Shown here piece after piece: positions 1-6,933 of a stretch of DNA of 31,019 nucleotides. The notes under the pieces are model-generated. The model made no database searches. It saw only the letters and a list, made by a program, of their open reading frames with translations, and was not told the origin of the DNA. The stretch comes from a virus. Location of the stretch: the IMG/VR virus record IMGVR_UViG_3300042521_002020, positions 1 to 31,019 of that record; one strand, written 5' to 3'. Each line of letters opens with the position of its first letter. The first letter of the stretch is position 1. Made by a program: the position numbers and the translations under genes.

Positions 1-2
1 CA

Positions 3-1229
3 CCTAATGGTCCATGGATGCCAATGTCTGGCTCCCAAGAAGTCATTCAAGATGTTATCGGTTCATCAGTTCTTGGCGGAACAGCATTAACTGCTACATA
101 TAACGATACAGCAGGAACAACAACTCTTAAACTTAATGATACTACAGTAACACCAGGATCATATGGATCACAAACACAGATTCCTACTTTTACAGTAGAT
201 GCACAAGGTCGCTTAACAGCAGCAGGAACAGTAGATGTTGCAACAACACTTACAGTTTCAGGCGATGGAGCAGATTCAACATCAATCAATTTATTGACAG
301 AAACACTAGAGGTTAACGGCGGAGAAGGAATTGATGTTCTTGTAACAGATAACACAATTACAATATCAGCAGAAGATGCAACCTCATCAAATAAGGGTGT
401 TGCAAGCTTTGACGCAACAGACTTTACAGTAACATCAGGCGCAGTAACATTAAATGCTGAGCGTGTACAAGATATTGTTGGCGGACAAATTGTTGCAGGC
501 GAAGGCATCGATGTAACATACGATGATGCAGCAGGAACCCTAACAGTAGATGCAGAAATTGCAACAACTACAAACCGTGGTGTTGCTTCTTTTGCTACAG
601 CAGATTTTACCGTAACAGATGGCGCAGTATCTGTTAAGAACGTAAACCTTGGAACACAAACCACTGGTGATTACGTTGCAAATATCACAGGAACAGCTAA
701 CGAAGTAACAGTTAGCCCTACATCTGGAGAAGGAACCACAGTAACAATTGGTTTACCAGATGATGTAACAATTACCAACAACTTAAATGTTGGCGGAAAC
801 CTTAATGTAACTGGAACAATTAACTCAGTAAATACCACTCAGGTAAATATTGTTGATAATAAGATTAACCTTAATACTGACTTTACTGGAACTCCAACAG
901 CAGATGCTGGAATTCGTGTAGAGCGTGGCGAAGGTGCAGATGTAGAAATTCTATGGAACGAGTCTGATGATCGCTGGACCCTTACAAATAATGGTACAAA
1001 TTATCACGCAATTACAAGAAAGTTTTCAGGAACAATTGGAAACGGTGTTTTAACACAGATACCTGTAACCCACAACCTTGGAGCAAGAGATGTCTCTGTT
1101 CAAGTTTATGATTCTAATACATACGAAACCGTAGAGTGCGATGTAGTTAGAACTTCTACAAGTGTTGTAACACTAGGATTCACAGTAGCACCAGCCGCTG
1201 GAGCATATACGGTAGTAATCGTAGGATAA
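3..1229 (+). CDS. Tail fibre / virion structural protein, 5' end missing
   Basis: The reading frame is open to the left edge (codons from base 3 read P-N-G-P-W before the first ATG at 18), so the true start lies outside the window and the ATG at 18 is internal. The visible 400 or so residues are low-complexity Thr/Ala/Val beta structure with repeated fibre motifs: GVASFDATDFTVTSGAVTL and GVASFATADFTVTDGAVSV, and short EGIDVTYDDAAGTLTV-type units. A segment starting SQTQIPTFTVDAQGRLT is common in marine phage fibres. The C-terminus (about residues 335-403) forms a compact beta domain with VTHNLGARDVSVQVYD. Arg is mostly CGT/CGC here, unlike the following fibre genes. It is probably a trimeric shaft with a C-terminal tip. 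Its receptor is unknown. Confidence 0.75.
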   Translation, partial: PNGPWMPMSGSQEVIQDVIGSSVLGGTALTATYNDTAGTTTLKLNDTTVTPGSYGSQTQIPTFTVDAQGRLTAAGTVDVATTLTVSGDGADSTSINLLTETLEVNGGEGIDVLVTDNTITISAEDATSSNKGVASFDATDFTVTSGAVTLNAERVQDIVGGQIVAGEGIDVTYDDAAGTLTVDAEIATTTNRGVASFATADFTVTDGAVSVKNVNLGTQTTGDYVANITGTANEVTVSPTSGEGTTVTIGLPDDVTITNNLNVGGNLNVTGTINSVNTTQVNIVDNKINLNTDFTGTPTADAGIRVERGEGADVEILWNESDDRWTLTNNGTNYHAITRKFSGTIGNGVLTQIPVTHNLGARDVSVQVYDSNTYETVECDVVRTSTSVVTLGFTVAPAAGAYTVVIVG

Positions 1230-1240
1230 GGGGGCATTAA

Positions 1241-1543
1241 GTGTCTGTAAAAAGATTAGTCCCTTTACATGCAGTAGCATTAGAATCAGATCCAGTTGTA
1301 GGTAGAATTGGTGATCTTTATTATAATGTAACAGAATCAGAGCTAAGATACTATGATGGTACCACCTGGAATCCAATCGGTGGCGGAGCAATTACTGGCT
1401 TATTAGACCATGTTCATACTTACGACGGAAATGTTTTTTCTGTTTCGGAATCTACAGTTGCATCAACTGGAACCTTAGATGGAGGAAATCCATTTTCAGA
1501 GTTTGGAAACTTACCAGGAAATCTTGATGCAGGTGAAGCGTAA
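1241..1543 (+). CDS. Small fibre-associated protein with a fibre-tip-like motif
   Basis: This is a 100-residue protein starting at GTG 1241, with AAGGGGG 7-13 bases upstream as ribosome binding site. The segment around residues 20-48 ([20 protein letters not shown], then TTWNPIG) matches a short repeat common in phage fibres, in which a G-D-L-Y-Y-N turn is followed by a Y-D-G-T-x-W hairpin. The rest is Gly/Ser rich with no recognisable domain. It sits 11 bases after the upstream fibre and its stop codon overlaps the start of the collagen-like fibre (TAATG), so translation is probably coupled. It is likely a small fibre subunit or linker. A specific function cannot be assigned. Confidence 0.6.
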   Translation: MSVKRLVPLHAVALESDPVVGRIGDLYYNVTESELRYYDGTTWNPIGGGAITGLLDHVHTYDGNVFSVSESTVASTGTLDGGNPFSEFGNLPGNLDAGEA

Positions 1544-2499
1544 TGGCTATTGTACAAATAAGACGTGGCACTACATCTCAATGGTCTCAATCTACTAAAA
1601 TATTAAAAGTAGGCGAGCTTGGAATAGATACAACTCTTAATAGATTAAAAATTGGTAACGGTACAAGTCTTTGGAGTAACCTTCCTTTTATTATAGGAGA
1701 TAGAGGTGCAGATAGTACAGTTCCAGGTCCAAAGGGCGATACTGGAGATCAGGGCCCAGTTGGCCCAACAGGTGCAGCAAGTACTGTGCCTGGACCACAA
1801 GGTCCAGCAGGGCCGCAAGGGCCACAAGGACTAAAAGGCGATACAGGATTAACAGGACCAAAAGGCGATACAGGATTAACTGGCGCAGCAGGTGCACAAG
1901 GAATTCAAGGTTTAACAGGTCCACAAGGTTTAAGAGGAGAAACAGGTTTAACAGGTGCAGCAGGTGCAGCAAGCACCGTACCTGGGCCACAGGGTTTAAA
2001 GGGAGATACTGGTGACACAGGACCACAAGGTCCACAAGGATTAAAGGGCGATACTGGAGATCAGGGCCCAGCAGGCGCAGCAACTTTTAATGGACAAACA
2101 GATGTAACAAACGCTGGTCTTACAATTGATAAAATTGCTTATCCTGCAATTACTAGGTTAGATGTAACAAATAGTGGATCTTCAGCATATCTATTTATGA
2201 ATCAATATGGCGGAAGCAATCCAACAATATATGCAATTTCAGGTACAACCATAGCATTTAATTTAAATGTTTCTGGACACCCATTTTTGATTAGATTTTC
2301 TGGAGCAAATTACAACACAGGGCTGATTCACGTTTCAACAACAGGAGTCATATCTACTGGTACCGATGCTCAAGGCAAAACTAGCGGAACCCTATATTGG
2401 CAAATTCCTCAAGGTATAAACGGAAATTACGGATACCTTTGCTCGTTTCATAGTGGAATGACTGGTACCATAACTATTAAGGATATAGCAACAATATGA
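1543..2499 (+). CDS. Collagen-like tail fibre with C-terminal cupredoxin-like domain
   Basis: 318 residues in three parts. Residues 1-52 ([28 protein letters not shown]-type) match the N-terminal attachment domain of Mtd-like phage fibres. Residues about 55-180 are Gly-X-Y triplets broken by STVPGP segments, which should form a collagen-like triple helix. Residues about 185-318 contain H246 in GHPF and C300-x2-H303-x2-M306 in the last strands, the ligand pattern of type-1 copper proteins, with amicyanin-like Cys-x2-His-x2-Met spacing. The known family role of these parts is virion attachment, shaft and exposed tip. Copper binding is inferred from ligands only. Almost all prolines in the triplets are in the X position. 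The start overlaps the previous stop and the end overlaps the next ATG (ATGA). Confidence 0.85.
   Translation: MAIVQIRRGTTSQWSQSTKILKVGELGIDTTLNRLKIGNGTSLWSNLPFIIGDRGADSTVPGPKGDTGDQGPVGPTGAASTVPGPQGPAGPQGPQGLKGDTGLTGPKGDTGLTGAAGAQGIQGLTGPQGLRGETGLTGAAGAASTVPGPQGLKGDTGDTGPQGPQGLKGDTGDQGPAGAATFNGQTDVTNAGLTIDKIAYPAITRLDVTNSGSSAYLFMNQYGGSNPTIYAISGTTIAFNLNVSGHPFLIRFSGANYNTGLIHVSTTGVISTGTDAQGKTSGTLYWQIPQGINGNYGYLCSFHSGMTGTITIKDIATI
1705..2082 (+). repeat. Collagen-like Gly-X-Y coding repeat
   Basis: This stretch encodes about 38 Gly-X-Y triplets ([18 protein letters not shown]) within the 1543 fibre. STVPGP interruptions occur three times and give Val-Pro-Gly sites. At DNA level it is a degenerate repeat of phrases such as ggaccacaaggtccacaagg. 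It is protein-coding low complexity, not a mobile or regulatory repeat. Confidence 0.9.
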
Positions 2500-2726
2500 C
2501 AATAGAGACCGTAGGTAATTGGGAATGGGAAGTAGAGGAAAGCGATACAGCGCCTCTGCTTAATTTGACTATCAAAAATATTTCTGAAAATAAAACAGTA
2601 AAACTACTTAATATTAATTGGGCTACTGGAAGAGAAGACTTTTTAGAGCACTCTTACAATATGGCAATTGAAACTCTGAGCGGAGGAGACAACTGCTGTC
2701 TTGAAGGAAAGGTTGTGATGATATAA
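2496..2726 (+). CDS. Small hypothetical protein between two fibres
   Basis: This 76-residue protein has an ATG that overlaps the stop of the collagen-like fibre (ATGA), so it is probably translated by re-initiation. It starts [17 protein letters not shown] and is predicted mixed beta. A Cys-Cys pair lies near the C-terminus (DNCCLEG). There is no signal peptide, membrane segment or motif I recognise. Its position between two Mtd-N/cupredoxin fibres suggests an accessory or chaperone role for one of them, but that is inference from position only. Confidence 0.55.
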   Translation: MTIETVGNWEWEVEESDTAPLLNLTIKNISENKTVKLLNINWATGREDFLEHSYNMAIETLSGGDNCCLEGKVVMI

Positions 2727-4199
2727 ATGGCATCTAGAATAAGAATAAGAAGAGGCACAACAACTCAATGGAACTCTTCTACCAAAATTTTGGAGTCTGG
2801 CGAACTTGGTATTGACACAACTTTAAACAAGGTAAAAGCAGGAAACGGAATTAATATCTGGTCAGCCTTGCCTTATCTAACACCACCAGTTGCAGAAGTA
2901 CAAGAAATGGCACAAGATGGAGTAGCCGCAGCTTTATCTGCTGGAACGCATTCAAATATAGTTGTATCTTACAGTGATGAGAATAACAGCATAAGTCTTT
3001 CAACTGGTCCAGATGTAGTAACAACAACTAGTCTTTCAACAACTTTAACAGATTCAACAACTGGATATGTTCCATACGGAGATATTGGTCAGCCAGATGG
3101 AGTGGCTTCACTAGATTCAAGTGGTAAGATTCCAGACTCAGAAATTCCAGCCACTATTGCTAGAGATACAGAAATTCCATCATCAACATCTTCTCTATCA
3201 GAAGGAACAAATCTTTATTTTACAGATGAGAGAGCACAAGATGCGGTAGGTAACAGCCTTGGATCTGGATTATCATACAATGATACAACTGGTGCAATAT
3301 CTGTAGATACTTCAATTATATCTACTAAGACATATGCTGAGACAACAGCTACTACAGCAGCTACTACAGTATTTAATAATATATTGGATTCTGCTCCGAC
3401 AGCTTTAAATACTTTAAATGAACTTGCAGCAGCAATAAATGATGATCAAAACTTTGCAACCACTATTACAACAGCATTAGGAACAAAATTAAATACAGCA
3501 ACGGCAGCTTCTGACTATTTAAAGATAACTGATGCTGCTTCTACATATTTATCACAAACAGCAGCTACAACAACCTACCTAGCTAAAACTCAGCCAGCTT
3601 TAGACTATCAGATTTTTAATAGTGGAACAGGTGGATACGTAGTAAATGGAACTATAAATGGACCAATTACTTTAATTCCTGGAAAGCCTGCCAGAATTTC
3701 TATACAAGCACCAGGACATCCGTTTTGGTTTCAAACTTCATATGGAGCATACAATCAAGCAAATGTTTATGAGACTGGTATAGCAGGATCTGGAACAGCT
3801 ACTGGACAAATAGAAATTTTACTTCCACTAGATGCTCCACAGCTTTACTATGCATGTCAATTCCATGAGCCAATGAAGGGTGTTGTTTTATTTGAAAAAG
3901 ATAGCAGCCTTCAAACATTTGCCGCCAAGACTGGGTCTTATACTGCAGTTTTAATGGATATGGGAAAGATTATTGAAATGTCAGGTGGCGGAACCTTTAC
4001 AATAACAGATTCAACATCATTCCCAGTAGGAACAACATTTGAAGTTCTTCAAACTGGATCTTCTCAGGTAACAATAGCTGGAGATGGTTTTACTATTAAT
4101 GCTACACCAGGTTTAAAGCTCAGAACACAGTGGTCTGCCGCAACTATAATCAAAAGAGGCACGAATAGCTGGGTCGCTTTTGGAGACTTGGTAGCTTGA
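2727..4199 (+). CDS. Modular tail fibre with internal cupredoxin-like domain
   Basis: 490 residues. Residues 1-50 repeat the Mtd-like N-terminal domain of the 1543 fibre ([28 protein letters not shown]). A shaft follows with modules also seen in the 7633 fibre: SLSEGTNLYFTDERAQDAVG (about 156-175) and DSAPTALNTLNELAAAINDD (221-240). Residues about 300-390 form a second cupredoxin-like domain with H331 in GHPF and C377-x2-H380-x2-M383 in LYYACQFHEPMKG. A C-terminal beta domain (about 395-490, IIEMSGGGTFTITDSTSFPVG) looks like a common fibre head. Sharing an N-terminus with the 1543 gene suggests both proteins attach to the same virion site. The gene begins directly after the 2496 stop with only a weak ribosome binding site. 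Confidence 0.85.
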   Translation: MASRIRIRRGTTTQWNSSTKILESGELGIDTTLNKVKAGNGINIWSALPYLTPPVAEVQEMAQDGVAAALSAGTHSNIVVSYSDENNSISLSTGPDVVTTTSLSTTLTDSTTGYVPYGDIGQPDGVASLDSSGKIPDSEIPATIARDTEIPSSTSSLSEGTNLYFTDERAQDAVGNSLGSGLSYNDTTGAISVDTSIISTKTYAETTATTAATTVFNNILDSAPTALNTLNELAAAINDDQNFATTITTALGTKLNTATAASDYLKITDAASTYLSQTAATTTYLAKTQPALDYQIFNSGTGGYVVNGTINGPITLIPGKPARISIQAPGHPFWFQTSYGAYNQANVYETGIAGSGTATGQIEILLPLDAPQLYYACQFHEPMKGVVLFEKDSSLQTFAAKTGSYTAVLMDMGKIIEMSGGGTFTITDSTSFPVGTTFEVLQTGSSQVTIAGDGFTINATPGLKLRTQWSAATIIKRGTNSWVAFGDLVA

Positions 4200-4202
4200 T
4201 AA

Positions 4203-5285
4203 ATGTCAAGACTCAATAAAAAATTTTTTAGCCGATTAGGTATCAGAAAAGTAGATGTACCCAACCTATCTGGATTAAATAGAGACCAGGCAATAGCTGT
4301 ATTAAATGCCGTTGGCTTAGTGCCAGTAGATACTCCAACAAATACAGAAAATATTAATTTAAATCTAGGAATTGTTTCTCAATCGCAAGCTGCAGGATCT
4401 ACGGTTTTAATTGGTTCACAAGTTTCTTTTAATTATTATAATTATGTAGCTCCACCAAACTTTAACCCAGGATTTAACCCAGGATTCAACCCAGGATTTG
4501 CTAACCCAGGATTTAACCCAGGATTTGGTGTTGTTTGTGATTATGTTGATGCACCAACTTACTGTACTGGTGTAGACTCTCAAGGCTACGGAGATGCTTA
4601 TCAGCGGTCATGGACAGCTGGATGTCCAGATGTTTATTTAGGAAGAAGTTTCTGTGGTGTTCCTAACCCAGGATTTAACCCAGGATTCAACGAACCAGCA
4701 TTCAACGAACCAGCATTCAACGAACCAGCATTTGACACACCGCTCTTTGGAGGATCTGGAGATCTGACTAATCTTGATCTTAGCGCACTATTTAGTTTTG
4801 GTGGCAAAAGCGTTGGCATTACAACTTTAGTTAGAACTACCGATGGTCTTGTTAAAGCAGGAGATTTACGAGTCGGAGACACTCTTTTATCTGCAAATAT
4901 TGAAGGATTCCCTTATGAAGGAGATGAAGGAATAACTGCTCAAGCGATTGCTTGGTCAGATAATAATCCTAGCATAATCCCAGAAGTTACAACTATAGCT
5001 AATATCTATAAAACACAATCTGCATATGCGGTTGTAATTAATGAAGATATATTTTCTCAATACCACTATATTTTAATTAAAAGAAATGGCGTATCTAAGT
5101 TTGAAACTTCAGTAAATATAGTTAAAGAAACTGATTTGGTTTATTCATATGACACTAGCAGCTGGGAGCCTATTTATCTTTATGAAATAGTTCAGGCTCC
5201 ACACGATATTATTTCTATCAACTGTGAGCCATACGATATGTTTTTTACAGAAAGGATGTTAACTCATGATTCAAGCGCAATATAA
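4203..5285 (+). CDS. PASTA-domain adhesin with NPGF repeats and C-terminal Hint domain
   Basis: 360 residues. Residues about 16-77 read as one PASTA domain (VDVPNLSGLNRDQAIAVLNA, then GIVSQSQAAGSTVLIGSQVSF), a family that binds peptidoglycan stem peptides and muropeptides. Residues 88-108 and 155-162 carry seven NPGF repeats, followed by three NEPAF units. Between them lies a four-Cys segment (about 112-152). Residues 203-356 resemble a minimal Hint (hedgehog/intein) fold: block A TTLVRTTDGLVKAGDLRVGD, a His in YHYIL, and a last block IISINCEPYDMFFTERMLTHD. The usual first Cys is Ser203 and the terminal His-Asn is His355-Asp356. Only four residues follow, so normal splicing is unlikely, but self-cleavage or ester-mediated attachment is possible. 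The end overlaps the next gene by 20 bases. Confidence 0.75.
   Translation: MSRLNKKFFSRLGIRKVDVPNLSGLNRDQAIAVLNAVGLVPVDTPTNTENINLNLGIVSQSQAAGSTVLIGSQVSFNYYNYVAPPNFNPGFNPGFNPGFANPGFNPGFGVVCDYVDAPTYCTGVDSQGYGDAYQRSWTAGCPDVYLGRSFCGVPNPGFNPGFNEPAFNEPAFNEPAFDTPLFGGSGDLTNLDLSALFSFGGKSVGITTLVRTTDGLVKAGDLRVGDTLLSANIEGFPYEGDEGITAQAIAWSDNNPSIIPEVTTIANIYKTQSAYAVVINEDIFSQYHYILIKRNGVSKFETSVNIVKETDLVYSYDTSSWEPIYLYEIVQAPHDIISINCEPYDMFFTERMLTHDSSAI
4464..4526 (+). repeat. NPGF coding repeat, first block
   Basis: Five 12-base units of the type aacccaggattt encode Asn-Pro-Gly-Phe within the PASTA/Hint protein. A gct insertion separates units three and four. The near-identical units suggest slippage or recent expansion. 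They form an exposed flexible linker containing X-Pro-Gly sites. Confidence 0.9.
4665..4733 (+). repeat. NPGF/NEPAF coding repeat, second block
   Basis: Two aacccaggattt-type units are followed by three tandem 15-base units (aacgaaccagcattc), which encode NPGF twice and then NEPAF three times. The third unit differs only by a silent change in the last codon. This is the linker immediately before the Hint-like domain of the 4203 protein. Confidence 0.9.
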
Positions 5286-5811
5286 TATTATAGAGATGAA
5301 AATGGTCGGAGAAAACCTTGTGCCCGTATTTTCTGCAATGCCTAATGAACTAAAGGGCTCCTGGATACATGTTACAAAATTAAACCATTCATCTATAAAA
5401 TATGTAAGCGCAATTTATTTTAATGATGTGCATCCCGAAAACACTGTCGTTATTTCAGATTATTTTCCTACAGAATACCCAGACTTGTATTGCACCGTTA
5501 ATAAAAATGGAAGAAATGAAAGAGTTTATGTAAATCCAAAATATAGAAAAATGGGGTTGCTGGGAGTTTCTGGATTAGTTGCTAGAGCAATATTTAATGA
5601 TTATTTAAATATAATTATGGATGTGCCTTTAGATAGAAGCGAAAAAACTGAAAAAGCTACTAAATTAGTTAAAGATGTATGGCAAGAAAAAATAGAAAGC
5701 ATTCCTCTAGAACAAAAATCATCAATATCAGTATTTGATATTGACCCGCCAAGAGATCCAGCTTATCCAGATGTTTGGCATGGCCACAGACCAGGAGGAA
5801 AAAATGGTTAA
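5266..5811 (+). CDS. Hypothetical protein, weak GNAT-acetyltransferase resemblance
   Basis: 181 residues, starting at an ATG inside the end of the Hint gene with AAAGGA upstream. The middle part has alternating strands (YVSAIYFNDV, NTVVISDYF, YCTVNKNGRNE). A segment then reads RVYVNPKYRKMGLLGVSGLV, followed by a helix. This resembles GNAT strand 4 and the acetyl-CoA loop (V-x-P-x-Y-R-x-x-G-x-G), but the last Gly/Ala of that loop is Leu, so activity is doubtful. The C-terminal 25 residues (DIDPPRDPAYPDVWHGHRPG) are Pro/His/Gly rich and look unstructured. The codons are very AT-rich. It precedes the oxygenase-fold cluster, and a role in modifying virion proteins would be inference only. Confidence 0.6.
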   Translation: MIQAQYNIIEMKMVGENLVPVFSAMPNELKGSWIHVTKLNHSSIKYVSAIYFNDVHPENTVVISDYFPTEYPDLYCTVNKNGRNERVYVNPKYRKMGLLGVSGLVARAIFNDYLNIIMDVPLDRSEKTEKATKLVKDVWQEKIESIPLEQKSSISVFDIDPPRDPAYPDVWHGHRPGGKNG

Positions 5812-6334
5812 TAAAATATTTTCAGAACAGGATATAAGTGTTTACAGTTTTTCATATATAAGAGACACAGAGCTTCAAGTTATGCTTTCAAGCTTTGAAG
5901 AGATTTCATGGATAGAAAGAGTAAATGGTTTTAAAGAAGGAATAATTAAAACAACAAACTTTAAAAATTTAAATTTAGAAAATAGGAGGCTATATATTAG
6001 CTATATTTCTGAAATAAATTCTTATCTTCATGACAGATCCCTTGCATTTGTTTATCCAATAGAGAATGTGTTTTTAAAAATAATTCCAGAAACATCATAC
6101 ATGCAAGAGTTTTTAAACCCAGGACTAATAGATACCATATCAATTATTTATATAGTAAATAGCAATCACACGGGATCTAATATTACATTCTTAAACAAAG
6201 ATATTTCTATACCACTATCAAAAGGTAATTTAATAATTTTCCCATCTTCAGAAGAATATAGGTATAAGATTTCTGAAGTTTCTTCTGGAGAAATGATTGT
6301 TGGAGTTTCTTACGTAGAGGTTAAGAATGATTAA
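5804..6334 (+). CDS. Degenerate 2-oxoglutarate-oxygenase-fold protein (likely non-catalytic)
   Basis: 176 residues. The start is ATG 5804, which has AGGAGG at 5793-5798. An upstream in-frame ATG at 5735 lies within the previous gene and lacks such a site. Residues about 88-173 align without gaps to the C-terminal half of the 6934 oxygenase: SIIYIVNSNHTGSNITFLNK against STVMYLNSDYEGGELYFPHF, and GNLIIFPSSE against GDIVLFPSSY. The metal and 2-oxoglutarate ligands are replaced: His125, Asp127, His178 and Lys188 of that enzyme correspond to Gln101, Phe103, Tyr154 and Met164 here. It is therefore probably a structural or partner version of the fold, perhaps a virion protein or a regulator of the neighbouring enzyme. 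It overlaps both neighbours by eight bases. Confidence 0.7.
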   Translation: MVNKIFSEQDISVYSFSYIRDTELQVMLSSFEEISWIERVNGFKEGIIKTTNFKNLNLENRRLYISYISEINSYLHDRSLAFVYPIENVFLKIIPETSYMQEFLNPGLIDTISIIYIVNSNHTGSNITFLNKDISIPLSKGNLIIFPSSEEYRYKISEVSSGEMIVGVSYVEVKND

Positions 6335-6917
6335 TACAGAAAGTCAAAATAAAAACGAAAACGTTATATACAGAGAAAAAAGAAAAACAATCTCAGTTAA
6401 AGATAAATTTGATACACTGGGCCTATATGAAAAAATAATAAATGAATTAGATAAATCTGAAAAATTCTATGATTTCCCACATTCTAATGAAAAAGATATC
6501 AAGGTATACGATAAAAATAATTACAATCCATTTTTTATGCATGACGAACAAATGTATTTTCTTTTTCAAAAAGTATCTCTATTAATAAAAAATGCATGTG
6601 AAAAATATCAATTTAGCTACTTAAAAAATAAATATTTTATTTACTCTTCATTAATTGAAGACCAGGACCCGTCTTTATGGTATGATGCTGGTGGTACATC
6701 AAGACCCTCAATGTTTGGAATAATTTCTCTAGACTCAGAAAAAACAAGATTACTAATTAATGAAGAAGAGTTTGAGATAGAGCCTGGAGAAATTATTGTT
6801 TCGGAAGCGGGCAATAAAATTGTTTATTCTAATAGATTTAAATCAATAGTGTTTTATGTAAGCCCATTATCAGAAATAAAAAATCAGTATTCACAAAAGT
6901 GGATACCTTTAGTCTAA
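6327..6917 (+). CDS. Hypothetical protein, probable second degenerate beta-helix (cupin/oxygenase-like) protein
   Basis: 196 residues, Lys/Asn/Glu-rich, with ATG overlapping the upstream gene by eight bases after AGAGG. Residues about 120-190 read as a double-stranded beta-helix half: SLWYDAGGTSRPSMFGIISL, TRLLINEEEFEIEPGEIIVS, IVYSNRFKSIVFYVSPL. The E-I-E-P-G-E-I-I-V-S turn matches the P-x-x-G-D-x-x-x-F-P turn of prolyl hydroxylases and cupins. No convincing His-x-Asp/His triad is present (the region reads W-Y-D and later N-K-I-V-Y). Together with the 5804 gene it looks like a diverged relative of the downstream oxygenase. The relationship is more tentative here than for 5804. It may instead be a small cupin. 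Confidence 0.55.
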   Translation: MINTESQNKNENVIYREKRKTISVKDKFDTLGLYEKIINELDKSEKFYDFPHSNEKDIKVYDKNNYNPFFMHDEQMYFLFQKVSLLIKNACEKYQFSYLKNKYFIYSSLIEDQDPSLWYDAGGTSRPSMFGIISLDSEKTRLLINEEEFEIEPGEIIVSEAGNKIVYSNRFKSIVFYVSPLSEIKNQYSQKWIPLV

Positions 6918-6933
6918 AATAAAAGGAGATATT

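Noticed and set aside
18-20. ATG at 18 as the true start of the first gene
   Set aside because: The frame is open to the window edge and upstream codons read as fibre-like sequence, with no ribosome binding site before this ATG.
47-664. 205-codon open frame on the minus strand opposite the first fibre
   Set aside because: It is a shadow of a repetitive Thr/Ala/Val-coding gene. It has no initiation signals and the region is clearly coding on the plus strand.
4464-4733. Tandem 12- and 15-base units considered as a CRISPR array or iterons
   Set aside because: The units are contiguous, in frame, encode NPGF/NEPAF and have no unique spacers.
4809-5285. Hint region as a splicing intein with exteins
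   Set aside because: Only four residues follow the His-Asp end and there is no Cys/Ser/Thr-led C-extein of meaningful length, so protein splicing would have no product. Cleavage-type activity remains possible.
5735-5803. Earlier ATG for the 5804 gene
   Set aside because: It would lie deep inside the previous gene without a ribosome binding site, while ATG 5804 has AGGAGG at the right distance and the extra residues fit no fold.
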